Source: Calditrichaceae bacterium (GTDB lineage: Bacteria > Calditrichota > Calditrichia > Calditrichales > Calditrichaceae). From it: 5,859 nt of DNA. The notes below the pieces were generated by a model. The model did not search any database, had not been told where the DNA came from, and saw nothing but the letters and a program-made list of their open reading frames with translations. This document shows positions 1-5,859 of this stretch, in pieces (within the stretch, counting starts at the first letter, position 1; each line of letters starts with the position of its first letter). The position numbers and the translations under genes are program-made. The DNA lies in contig JAUVIB010000226.1 in the NCBI GenBank assembly GCA_030592985.1, forward strand, positions 1-5,859, read 5' to 3'.

Positions 1-1706
1 AAATTATTATCTGCTGTAATGCCGGTCGTTAAACTCGTCTCCGCGAGACCCGTGCCGTCGCTTGTTACATCTATGCTGTCGCTGCCGCTCATATTACCGC
101 CGCCTGATCGAACGATAAATCGGATCGACTCGCCAGATATGACATTCAAATACTGATCAGTTACTTTAATCCGTAATAATTGGTTAGATCCGGCAATAAC
201 CCCGCTGCTATCACCACTAATATTATGAATACTATCTGCACCTACAGGATTCACTGTTATAAGACCGCTTTGTCCGTTTATATTCGAATCGTTTGCATTA
301 ACAACACCAACAGTAAACGAACCGCTTACACTGTCGCTCACATTAAACTGAAGCGTACTATCTCCGTCAAATGAATAAGGTCCCGAAGTAAAACCGGCTG
401 TTTCGCTTCCAACAGCAGAAATATTTACATTATCACTATTTAAAACACCATTGCCATATTGATCACGGGCAGTCACCGTGTATTGAGTTGAGTCACCCGC
501 AAAGACAAGTGTATCAGTTGCAGGTGTAAGTATATAAGTAACTGCATTATTGCCTACAATCTCCACATCCCACCCGGGACCGGTAGAATTTTGCACAGAA
601 GATAAATCTATAATCGCATTAAATGCACTTTGGTATGAATTTCCGCTTGAAATCTCTGTTGGAATGTTCTGCATAAATGAAATAATGACAGAATCAACTA
701 CTTCAAAATAGGATGTCTGTACAACAATTGAATCAGATTGATAACCCCAATAAGCAAATCCGGGATCCGTTGGAACTGGCAGCGGATCTGATGAAGAATA
801 TTGAATAAAAACATTACTATCATTTACTTTTACATTGGTTACCGTAGGTGTATAACTTGATCCGAAAGGATTAGCGATTGAAATTTGATCTATCTTGCCG
901 AGACTGTCATAAGTGGTAGATGTGATATTATTAAATGCATATTTAAAGCTGCTAAAATCACCGGCAGAAACCGATGTGGGGCTAATAGCAGCATTAACGC
1001 CGGTAACTGTTTGGTTATGATATAAAATAGCTGCGGCATTATTGATTACATTTGAGTTATAACTATAGTCTAATGAATTATTTTGTATTGCCCTGATTCC
1101 AATAGTTGCAGATAATCCACCGCTTAAATTTGTTCCCACATTTTGGTATTGAAATTTAATAAGATTGTTTTTTTCATATATAACCGTCTGAAAAGTAATA
1201 GACGAATCTACATCTGTGCGTACTATATTCCACTGAATAATAAATTTCCGATTAGGTGTTGACCCGACCGTTTTATAATATATCCCGGCATTCGTTCCTG
1301 CAATACTATACAAAGAATCCCAATATACAGCGAGTAAAGAATCTGGAATACCAGCGCCAGCATTGATCGGTCGATTTACAGGATATGTATTTCCTCCCGG
1401 ATTACTAAAACTGGCCCAGCCGTGTGTAGAGACAAAAATGGAGTCTTGATTCAAATCGAAGAAATTAACATTAAAAGGTAAGGCAATTCCGCTAAATACA
1501 GAATCCGTAAAGGCACCGGTTATTAATGCGGTTCCATCCGAGGCATCTATCCATTCATAACTAATTGATGGAGGTGTAGCAGTATTCCAATCCGTCCACA
1601 TATAGTCCGATGAATTAGCAGATGTACTCTGATCAGCATTCGCGCTCCAGAATGGGGAAAGAATAAACAGGCTTAAAAGCCAATATGTATAATATTTTTT
1701 AAACAT
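1..1706 (-). CDS. Large secreted Big_1-repeat surface protein, N-terminal part (3' end outside window)
   Basis: I translated this strand by hand: the frame is open for 568 codons from ATG 1704-1706 to the left edge, with no stop, so the C-terminus is missing. Residues 1-24 form a signal peptide (basic FKK, hydrophobic WLLSLFILSPFW, AxA-type cleavage site ANA 22-24). Residues ~49-210 form a beta-rich domain of a type common in bacterial secreted proteins: LPF at 76-78, FVSTHGWASF at 91-100, AVYWDSL at 126-132, GIYYK at 141-145, NRKFIIQWN at 152-160. Residues ~240-390 are a region I do not recognise. From ~392 come two Ig-like repeats of the invasin/Big_1 kind, marked by AGDSTQYTVTARDQYGN (403-419) and AGSNQLLRIKVTDQYLN (505-521); the second runs towards the edge. 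It is probably exported and held at, or released from, the cell surface, for example as an adhesin. The C-terminal anchor or secretion signal cannot be seen. Start supported by AGGTGA 8 bases upstream. Role inferred; secretion and Ig repeats fairly sure. Confidence 0.88.
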   Translation of the reverse strand, partial: MFKKYYTYWLLSLFILSPFWSANADQSTSANSSDYMWTDWNTATPPSISYEWIDASDGTALITGAFTDSVFSGIALPFNVNFFDLNQDSIFVSTHGWASFSNPGGNTYPVNRPINAGAGIPDSLLAVYWDSLYSIAGTNAGIYYKTVGSTPNRKFIIQWNIVRTDVDSSITFQTVIYEKNNLIKFQYQNVGTNLSGGLSATIGIRAIQNNSLDYSYNSNVINNAAAILYHNQTVTGVNAAISPTSVSAGDFSSFKYAFNNITSTTYDSLGKIDQISIANPFGSSYTPTVTNVKVNDSNVFIQYSSSDPLPVPTDPGFAYWGYQSDSIVVQTSYFEVVDSVIISFMQNIPTEISSGNSYQSAFNAIIDLSSVQNSTGPGWDVEIVGNNAVTYILTPATDTLVFAGDSTQYTVTARDQYGNGVLNSDNVNISAVGSETAGFTSGPYSFDGDSTLQFNVSDSVSGSFTVGVVNANDSNINGQSGLITVNPVGADSIHNISGDSSGVIAGSNQLLRIKVTDQYLNVISGESIRFIVRSGGGNMSGSDSIDVTSDGTGLAETSLTTGITADNN

Positions 1707-1714
1707 ATTTCCTA

Positions 1715-1720
1715 TCACCT
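1715..1720 (-). promoter_or_regulatory. Ribosome-binding site overlapping the upstream stop codon
   Basis: On the minus strand AGGTGA sits 8 bases before the ATG of the large surface protein, matching the end of the Shine-Dalgarno consensus AGGAGGTGA. Its last three bases are the TGA stop of the 155-residue gene, and the next in-frame codon is TAG, giving a double stop. A ribosome ending the small gene therefore stands on the start signal of the large one, which suggests translational coupling. Coupling is inference; the overlap is seen directly. Confidence 0.7.
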
Positions 1721-2182
1721 ATTAACAGCTTTCAATAATACTTCTGCTATATCGGCTGAAGATTCTCCGGTTTTGACCGTAATTTTATCCTCCTCAGCAA
1801 GTTTACCATAGAGTTTAGCCATGCTGACAATTATTACTTTGTCTCCATTTACAATAGTTCCCGGTAAAAAGCGAAAGGCCAATGCATTAGCCGAATCCAC
1901 CCAGGAAACCAATAATTCTTTCTTCGGTACTTTTATACTATTTTGCAGCCAAAGATTTTGATTGTTTTTTTTAATTGAGATGGGAATTATTTTTAATTTG
2001 GATGGTAGACTAATAAATAAAAGGGAATCAATCGAACTTTCGATATTTAAAGTCAATTCCATCTGAACATTAGATTTACTTAAGTCCTCATTATTAAAAG
2101 AAACAGATAAACTTGTAGATTGGCCAAAAGTAAAGGTAAATGCGAAAAATATCCATAAAATAGGAACTAATTTTTTCGCCAT
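1715..2182 (-). CDS. Small secreted protein of unknown function
   Basis: 155 residues. I do not recognise the family. Residues 1-20 look like a signal peptide: basic AKK, then the hydrophobic LVPILWIFFAFTFTFG, with cleavage likely around G20-Q21, a site style frequent in FCB-group exported proteins. The mature part (~135 residues) alternates short hydrophobic and polar stretches (MELTLNI 41-47, LLFISLP 54-60, LKIIPISI 63-70, KVIIVSMAKLYG 115-126), as expected for a compact beta-sandwich. It has no cysteine, no lipobox and no transmembrane segment after the signal. It lies 53 bases after the TPR gene and 8 bases before the large secreted protein, to which it seems translationally coupled, so it may be a partner, chaperone or anchor for that protein. 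The start is supported by TTGAGG 8 bases upstream. Existence as a gene is well supported; function is unknown. Confidence 0.85.
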   Translation of the reverse strand: MAKKLVPILWIFFAFTFTFGQSTSLSVSFNNEDLSKSNVQMELTLNIESSIDSLLFISLPSKLKIIPISIKKNNQNLWLQNSIKVPKKELLVSWVDSANALAFRFLPGTIVNGDKVIIVSMAKLYGKLAEEDKITVKTGESSADIAEVLLKAVNR

Positions 2183-2190
2183 AAAGACAG

Positions 2191-2196
2191 CCTCAA
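2191..2196 (-). promoter_or_regulatory. Ribosome-binding site of the small secreted protein
   Basis: TTGAGG on the minus strand, with GAGG 8 bases before ATG 2180-2182. It supports this start codon and shows that the organism uses Shine-Dalgarno-type initiation. Confidence 0.6.
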
Positions 2197-2235
2197 TTTT
2201 TTATGCTTATACACTACATTTATTAACAGGGAAAA

Positions 2236-3384
2236 CTATTTCAATATTGCTCTTAACAAGATTAAGAATTCTTTCCCATCATTTTCAACTAATTTTTTAT
2301 TTTTCAAAGCCTTATTAAAAAATGGATTAATCTCTAAGGCCCGATCAAACTCGGTTAGTGCTTGTAAAAACAGATTCCTGCATTGAATTAAATGTACAAT
2401 TCCCAAATTATTCCAGATATCAGCATAATTGGGATGTGTCTTTGATGCTTCAACCAGTTTTTCTTCATATTTTTTAACAACATCTGTATCAAGATTTTTA
2501 CCACCATACATAAATTTTAAATAAAAATCAATTCCTATTAATCCCATCACATTCAGCGGAAAAATCGTTTCTTGGCTATTAGCCAATATCTTAACAGCTG
2601 AAGATATTTTTTTTTCATTTAAAGTTTTAATAATCTGTGGATAAATATTATTAAATTTAGGTAAATCCTGAGAATCAAGATACTCCAATAGATGCTGGGA
2701 ACGTTTAAATCGAACAGTAGGTGGAGGCAATAGAGAGTTATCCGGACTATGTATAATACTATCTAAGTAGGTTAAAGCAAGATGGTAACTCGCTGCAAAA
2801 TATTGTGGATTTAATCGTAAAGATTCGTTAAAAAATTTAATCGATTTCTCGCATTTTTTTTTGAGAAAATAGGCTCGACCTAAATTAAAGTGAATATCAG
2901 CAAACTTATTATCTTCATCGATAGCTCTTTCTAATAAGCTAATGGCTTCATTTACATGCCCCTCTTTCAAATAACACACGCCAAGATGCTTAATGGCAAT
3001 TAGTGACTTTGGATCTAGTTCCAAAGCAACTTTAAACTGTTCTATCGCATCTCTAGTAAGGTTATTCTGCAAAAACATGAGCCCGACTTTAACATTAGAA
3101 GGAGCATGTTTTAACTTTGTAATTTTTTCAGAAATCTGAAACATTAATTCAATTTCAGTTTTAGTTTCTTGATGCAATCCTTCGACTATTTTTCGTAGCC
3201 GTCTATCAAGAAGTTCTTCGTTGGAATCATTCCGACGTTCAAAATCGGTATGATGCGCGGTGATAACCCGTCCATCTTCAAATACCTCACAACGGGCAAA
3301 GCCTTTATTGATATTACTTGCCGTTTGAATATGAAATTTTCTCCCCGCGACTTTCACATTATCATTGTATCCAATATCAGCCAT
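2236..3384 (-). CDS. TPR-repeat protein with a small N-terminal FHIQT-type domain
   Basis: 382 residues, no signal peptide or membrane segment, so probably cytoplasmic. Residues ~10-50 (VKVAGRKFHIQT at 10-21, then ARCEVFEDGRVITAHH at 30-45) look like a small beta domain. Similar FHVQT...VF.GG.V sequences occur, as I recall, in short uncharacterised proteins of Deltaproteobacteria and relatives; I cannot name the family. A charged helical stretch follows (~52-92). TPR units follow at ~94-127, 128-161 and 162-195 (GVCYLKEGHVNEAISLLERAI; NLGRAYFLKKKCEKSIKFF), with a partial fourth from 196, a less regular middle (~208-320), and a clear C-terminal TPR at 321-356 (NNLGIVHLIQ...ALTEFDRALEINP). TPRs bind proteins, so a scaffold or adaptor role is likely. 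It lies 50 bases after the diguanylate cyclase and 53 before two exported proteins, so it may link c-di-GMP signalling to export or assembly; that is inference. Start supported by AAGGAAA upstream. Two A9 runs lie inside the gene. Confidence 0.88.
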   Translation of the reverse strand: MADIGYNDNVKVAGRKFHIQTASNINKGFARCEVFEDGRVITAHHTDFERRNDSNEELLDRRLRKIVEGLHQETKTEIELMFQISEKITKLKHAPSNVKVGLMFLQNNLTRDAIEQFKVALELDPKSLIAIKHLGVCYLKEGHVNEAISLLERAIDEDNKFADIHFNLGRAYFLKKKCEKSIKFFNESLRLNPQYFAASYHLALTYLDSIIHSPDNSLLPPPTVRFKRSQHLLEYLDSQDLPKFNNIYPQIIKTLNEKKISSAVKILANSQETIFPLNVMGLIGIDFYLKFMYGGKNLDTDVVKKYEEKLVEASKTHPNYADIWNNLGIVHLIQCRNLFLQALTEFDRALEINPFFNKALKNKKLVENDGKEFLILLRAILK

Positions 3385-3390
3385 TTAAAC

Positions 3391-3397
3391 TTTCCTT
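3391..3397 (-). promoter_or_regulatory. Ribosome-binding site of the TPR gene
   Basis: AAGGAAA on the minus strand, 6 bases before ATG 3382-3384. This is a reasonable Shine-Dalgarno sequence and supports the chosen start. No promoter or terminator is evident in the 50 bases after the cyclase stop, so the two genes are probably co-transcribed. Confidence 0.55.
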
Positions 3398-3434
3398 GTT
3401 TTTTTCAAGTTTTTGTCTGCCCTTCAAGATTTAT

Positions 3435-5210
3435 TTATCCAACAGTTGATGAATAAAGAGTAAAACAGTTCCTTCCATCGTGTTTCGACTGGTACAAAGC
3501 TGTGTCCGCTTTTCCTACCAAATCTTCAAAACTATCAGCGTCTCCAGGGAATGAGGCACCTCCTACACTAATTGTTAATTTTCCCTCAGGCTGTACATCT
3601 TCCTTATAAAAACGAAATGATTCTACATTCTCCCTGATTCGTTCTGCCAGGTTTCGGATTACTTCTTTTTCAACGCCAGGAAGGATCACACAAAACTCTT
3701 CTCCACCATAGCGGGTAACAATATCATCATCACGAGCGGTTAATTTTAGTACCGTTCCAATAAGACGCAATGCTTCATCTCCTGCTTGATGGCCTAATGA
3801 GTCATTATAATTCTTAAAATAATCAATGTCAAGCATAAGCAAGGAAACACAACTCTTTTTTCTTCGAGCCCGGTTTATTTCCTCACGAAGACGATCTTCA
3901 AAATAACGATAATTATTTAAATTGGTCATTGCATCTGTTAAAGACATTTTTTTTACATCTTCATACAGTTGAGCATTCCCAAGTGATATGGAGATAATAT
4001 TTACCAGGATATTTAACATATCCGTCTCATCCTTATCAATATCCCGACCAAACATTTTCACACCACATCCAATTATACCCTTAACGCGATCGTCTATAAT
4101 AATCGGGATAATAAAATCAATCTGCCATTTTTGCAGCATTTTCAAAATCTTTTTAAACTTTACTTTTTGATATATCTCGGAAATCTCTGATAACGATATG
4201 TTTTCCGAAAAAAACTTAATCATAGGGCTATCCACATTAATCTCTACCTTTTCTGATTTATTCAGATGAAATCCCTTGGTAAACAATCGTGAATAATTCA
4301 TAGCTTCACTATCATAAAGTAGAGCAAATGTTTTTTGGAAACGAAACTGGCCAAGAATAATTAATAAAGAAGAGTTGATGACTTTATCAACTTCCTGTAA
4401 ATAATGTAATTCTTTACTAACATCTAATAAATTGCGGGTATCATAGATACGTTTTTTTAAGAGCTTCTCTTTTTCTTTTAAATCTCTTTCACTTTTTACA
4501 AGTTTTTTATCAACTTTGATTAGATCATTTTTGTATCTATCTAAATTTGATCGATATAATTCTTTTGTTTTTAGCTCTCTAATAATTATATCAATCCTGT
4601 TTAAAAATTGCATAAAATATCTATTTTCTTTGTCTCCAAAAATCAGATAGATATAATTATTAAAAAAATGAAAGGATACTCCCGCCTGCTCTTTAGCAAA
4701 ATCAGTTTTAAAGTCAGCATTTGAAATGTGATACAAAGAAGTGGTATTTTCGATATTAGTGAGAGTTACTTTTTTGATTCTCACAGAAGAAAATTTATTG
4801 GATGGATATTGATGAAATATTTTATCTGTTTTTGTTTTATAAAGTATTTTTATTGATTTGCCGGGAAAAGGTTTTACAGAATTAATAAATTGGAGTAGAT
4901 GGTCATGAAATTGCCGTTGAAACCCCTCATCTATTTCATCATTTTCAATAATAGATAATATATTAATATAAGAACCAATTTCTTTATTTAAATTGGCCCT
5001 TCTATTTTTCAGCACTAAATGGATAGCAGAATTAAAATATAATTTTTTTATCTTATTAATATAATCAACTATAATATCTTTTAACTTCTGCATAAATCTA
5101 ACCAGAGCTGGTATTATAACACGCTTTAAAAATTCGTTTGTTTGTGTTATATATTTTTTTATAAAATTAGTCATCTTATGATAATACATATAAATTAATT
5201 TTTTAGTCAT
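3435..5210 (-). CDS. GAF-GGDEF diguanylate cyclase with intact active site and I-site
   Basis: 591 residues. Makes the second messenger cyclic di-GMP from two GTP. The C-terminal GGDEF domain (~422-588) starts with LTDAMTNLNNYRYF (424-437) and has the metal/substrate residues D461, N469 and D478 (DIDYFKNYNDSLGHQAGD) and the signature GGEEF 502-506, so it should be active. RDDD 493-496, five residues before GGEEF, is a canonical RxxD inhibitory site for product feedback. Residues ~258-418 look like a GAF sensor (IIPIIIDDRVKGIIGCGV 367-384, LGNAQLY 410-416), preceded by a coiled coil (~211-257, rich in K/E/L). Residues ~75-210 may be a second, divergent GAF-like domain. Residues 1-70 are basic and amphipathic with no clear membrane span. 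No EAL or HD-GYP domain. First gene of the likely operon. Start uncertain: no Shine-Dalgarno before M1, M8 or M13; M1 fits a promoter about 36 bases upstream. Enzymatic call is strong; the signal sensed is unknown. Confidence 0.95.
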   Translation of the reverse strand: MTKKLIYMYYHKMTNFIKKYITQTNEFLKRVIIPALVRFMQKLKDIIVDYINKIKKLYFNSAIHLVLKNRRANLNKEIGSYINILSIIENDEIDEGFQRQFHDHLLQFINSVKPFPGKSIKILYKTKTDKIFHQYPSNKFSSVRIKKVTLTNIENTTSLYHISNADFKTDFAKEQAGVSFHFFNNYIYLIFGDKENRYFMQFLNRIDIIIRELKTKELYRSNLDRYKNDLIKVDKKLVKSERDLKEKEKLLKKRIYDTRNLLDVSKELHYLQEVDKVINSSLLIILGQFRFQKTFALLYDSEAMNYSRLFTKGFHLNKSEKVEINVDSPMIKFFSENISLSEISEIYQKVKFKKILKMLQKWQIDFIIPIIIDDRVKGIIGCGVKMFGRDIDKDETDMLNILVNIISISLGNAQLYEDVKKMSLTDAMTNLNNYRYFEDRLREEINRARRKKSCVSLLMLDIDYFKNYNDSLGHQAGDEALRLIGTVLKLTARDDDIVTRYGGEEFCVILPGVEKEVIRNLAERIRENVESFRFYKEDVQPEGKLTISVGGASFPGDADSFEDLVGKADTALYQSKHDGRNCFTLYSSTVG

Positions 5211-5245
5211 TGATATAATAAGTTGATTAGTTTAAAATATGCTTC

Positions 5246-5275
5246 ATTATAATCCAAAGCAGTAATCCATATCAC
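5246..5275 (-). promoter_or_regulatory. Candidate sigma70-type promoter for the cyclase operon
   Basis: On the minus strand the -10 box is a perfect TATAAT (5246-5251), with GTGATA (5270-5275, 4 of 6 to TTGACA) 18 bases upstream. A start near 5239 would leave a leader of about 30 bases before ATG 5210. AT-rich DNA gives many TATAAT-like matches, so this rests mainly on spacing and position. Confidence 0.45.
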
Positions 5276-5314
5276 ATAATTAAATAATTATTGAAAAATA
5301 ATATTGGGTTACAA

Positions 5315-5414
5315 CCAAAATTTCTAAAATGGGAAATATCGTGATTATTGATCCTAACACCTTAAATACAATCAACTTATACCACTTTATTATCTTTTAA
5401 TTTAGAAATTTAGG
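5315..5414. repeat. Spaced 16-base inverted repeat
   Basis: CCAAAATTTCTAAAAT (5315-5330) and AATTTAGAAATTTAGG (5399-5414) are reverse complements at 14 of 16 positions, including a perfect 11-base core (5318-5328/5401-5411), 68 bases apart. It lies in the possible leader between the two candidate promoters. It could be a long-range RNA stem or a pair of binding sites. At this AT content chance is a serious alternative. Confidence 0.4.
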
Positions 5415-5556
5415 CACAATTTTACATAACTCTAATCCGTTAGTTCATTAACACAGAGAATAACCAGATATCCTAAATAGATTCAATTAAGTCAGAACTT
5501 CATTTAGGGCAATATATGTATATTTTCAAATAAGACAAACTACAAAAATCCTGGAG

Positions 5557-5585
5557 TTAATACCCATAGATTTTTGAGTTGTCAA
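5557..5585 (-). promoter_or_regulatory. Candidate promoter with consensus -35 box
   Basis: On the minus strand a perfect TTGACA (5580-5585) lies exactly 17 bases from TATTAA (5557-5562, 4 of 6 to TATAAT). A transcript would start near 5550 and run about 340 bases before the cyclase ATG, giving either a long leader or a separate small RNA. It follows directly after the candidate terminator of the previous gene, which is a natural position for a new transcription start. Confidence 0.4.
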
Positions 5586-5610
5586 TATAAAAGTTTCTAT
5601 AATGATTTTT

Positions 5611-5638
5611 AAAACCGGTATTAATTATACAATACCAG
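5611..5638 (-). terminator. Candidate Rho-independent terminator of the right-hand gene
   Basis: Read on the minus strand, CTGGTATT and AATACCGG form an 8-base stem (one T-G wobble) around an 8-base loop, followed by four Ts (5614-5611). It is about 128 bases past the stop of the DUF3365-type gene. The stem is only moderately GC-rich and the T run is short, so it would be weak. Confidence 0.35.
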
Positions 5639-5701
5639 AGTTTGTGGTGTTATAATAGTTAGTAAATTAAGAATATATTTAATTAAATGAAAACTTTTTA
5701 A

Positions 5702-5715
5702 AGCATTGAAATGCT
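5702..5715. repeat. Short perfect palindrome AGCATT-GA-AATGCT
   Basis: The arms AGCATT and AATGCT are separated by 2 bases (or a 5-base stem with a TGAA loop), 50 bases past the stop of the right-hand gene. On the minus strand it is followed by only TTTAAAAAG, so it could protect a 3' end or aid termination but is not a convincing terminator alone. Confidence 0.35.
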
Positions 5716-5765
5716 ATTTATTATAAAAAGAGTAGCACTATCTCCGGTTTTTTTGCAAAATATGT

Positions 5766-5859
5766 TTATTTTTTTAATAATTCCATAGGTACAGAGACGC
5801 TTATAACTCCTCTAAAATCCCCGACTTTAAAGCCAGTTGCCAGGTCATCCTTGTAGTAT
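5766..5859 (-). CDS. C-terminal end of a Tll0287-like (DUF3365) domain protein (5' part outside window)
   Basis: An open frame enters from the right edge and gives 30 residues before TAA at 5766-5768: YYKDDLATGFKVGDFRGVIS, then VSVPMELLKK. The pattern 'D.ATG.K.GD.RG.ISV..P' is, as I know the family, the characteristic end of the Tll0287-like/DUF3365 domain, an extracytoplasmic domain often carrying a CxxCH haem site just upstream and found either alone or at the sensor end of histidine kinases and chemoreceptors. Here the protein stops 4-5 residues after the domain, with no membrane helix or kinase part, so it is probably the stand-alone type, perhaps a periplasmic haem protein. The haem motif and signal peptide would lie outside the window and are not seen. 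It is co-directional with the cyclase but 555 bases away, so not clearly in the same operon. Confidence 0.7.
   Translation of the reverse strand, partial: YYKDDLATGFKVGDFRGVISVSVPMELLKK

Larger units (their letters stand above)
5211..5765. other. 555-base intergenic region, no convincing gene
   Basis: Very AT-rich gap between the DUF3365-type gene and the cyclase. Every ATG I followed on the minus strand closes within about 13 codons, and the longest plus-strand frame seen is 23 codons (5329-5400) without a ribosome site, so I call no protein gene. It holds, in transcription order, a short palindrome (5702-5715), a candidate terminator hairpin (5611-5638), a TTGACA promoter (5557-5585), a spaced inverted repeat (5315-5330/5399-5414), a short imperfect dyad TTGG-GTT-AC-AACCAA (5304-5318), an AT-only stem (5287-5302), and a promoter close to the cyclase (5246-5275). 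No tRNA, riboswitch core or CRISPR repeat was recognised. Confidence 0.7.

Noticed and set aside
180..374. 64-codon open frame on the plus strand
   Set aside because: It lies wholly antisense to the surface-protein gene, has a low-complexity translation and no ribosome site, and the minus frame there encodes a clear Ig-like repeat.
2197..2235. Possible separate promoter (TATAAG) before the small secreted gene
   Set aside because: No acceptable -35 box at 16-18 bases; the gap fits simple operon spacing better.
3395..3409. CTTG-T7-CAAG dyad between the cyclase and TPR genes, as a terminator
   Set aside because: The stem is only 4 bases, the T run is in the loop, and it overlaps the ribosome site of the TPR gene.
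3250..3456. 68-codon plus-strand open frame
   Set aside because: Antisense to the TPR gene start and running into the cyclase end; no recognisable protein features.
3988..4170. 60-codon plus-strand open frame
   Set aside because: Antisense to the GAF region of the cyclase; its hydrophobic, Ser/Ile-rich translation is what the reverse of AT-rich coding DNA gives.
5329..5400. 23-codon plus-strand frame lying between the two arms of the spaced inverted repeat
   Set aside because: No ribosome-binding site, no recognisable peptide, and of a length expected by chance.
5752..5761. TTTTGCAAAA palindrome just past the stop of the right-hand gene
   Set aside because: A 10-base AT-rich palindrome of this sort is common by chance and has no T tract placed to act as a terminator.

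Overview
The window reads as a piece of an AT-rich genome (roughly 36% GC by eye) from a free-living bacterium, most likely of the FCB/Calditrichota-Ignavibacteriota-Marinimicrobia kind. The reasons are indirect: a large secreted Big_1-type repeat protein, many TPRs and lysine/asparagine-rich proteins. Clear Shine-Dalgarno sites before three of the genes argue against Bacteroidota proper. The taxonomic call is inference; no marker gene is present. The code is standard (TAA, TAG and TGA all used as stops).

All genes lie on the minus strand, so transcription runs right to left. From the right edge: (i) the last 30 codons of a gene ending in a Tll0287-like/DUF3365 signature (5766-5859); (ii) a 555-base intergenic region (5211-5765) with a candidate terminator, two candidate sigma70-type promoters and inverted repeats, but no convincing gene; (iii) a 591-residue GAF-GGDEF diguanylate cyclase (3435-5210); (iv) a 382-residue TPR protein with a small N-terminal domain (2236-3384); (v) a 155-residue secreted protein of unknown function (1715-2182); (vi) the first 568 codons of a large secreted protein with a beta-rich N-terminal domain and at least two Big_1-like Ig repeats (1-1706). 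Gene (vi) is open to the left edge, so its C-terminus is unseen.

Genes (iii) to (vi) are spaced by 50, 53 and 8 bases with no obvious terminator between them, and are probably one operon. An intact cyclase with an I-site, a cytoplasmic TPR scaffold, a small exported protein and a large repeat surface protein suggest a c-di-GMP-linked surface or adhesion locus. That joint role is inferred from gene order alone. The two exported proteins are the tightest pair: the ribosome-binding site of the large one overlaps the stop codon of the small one.
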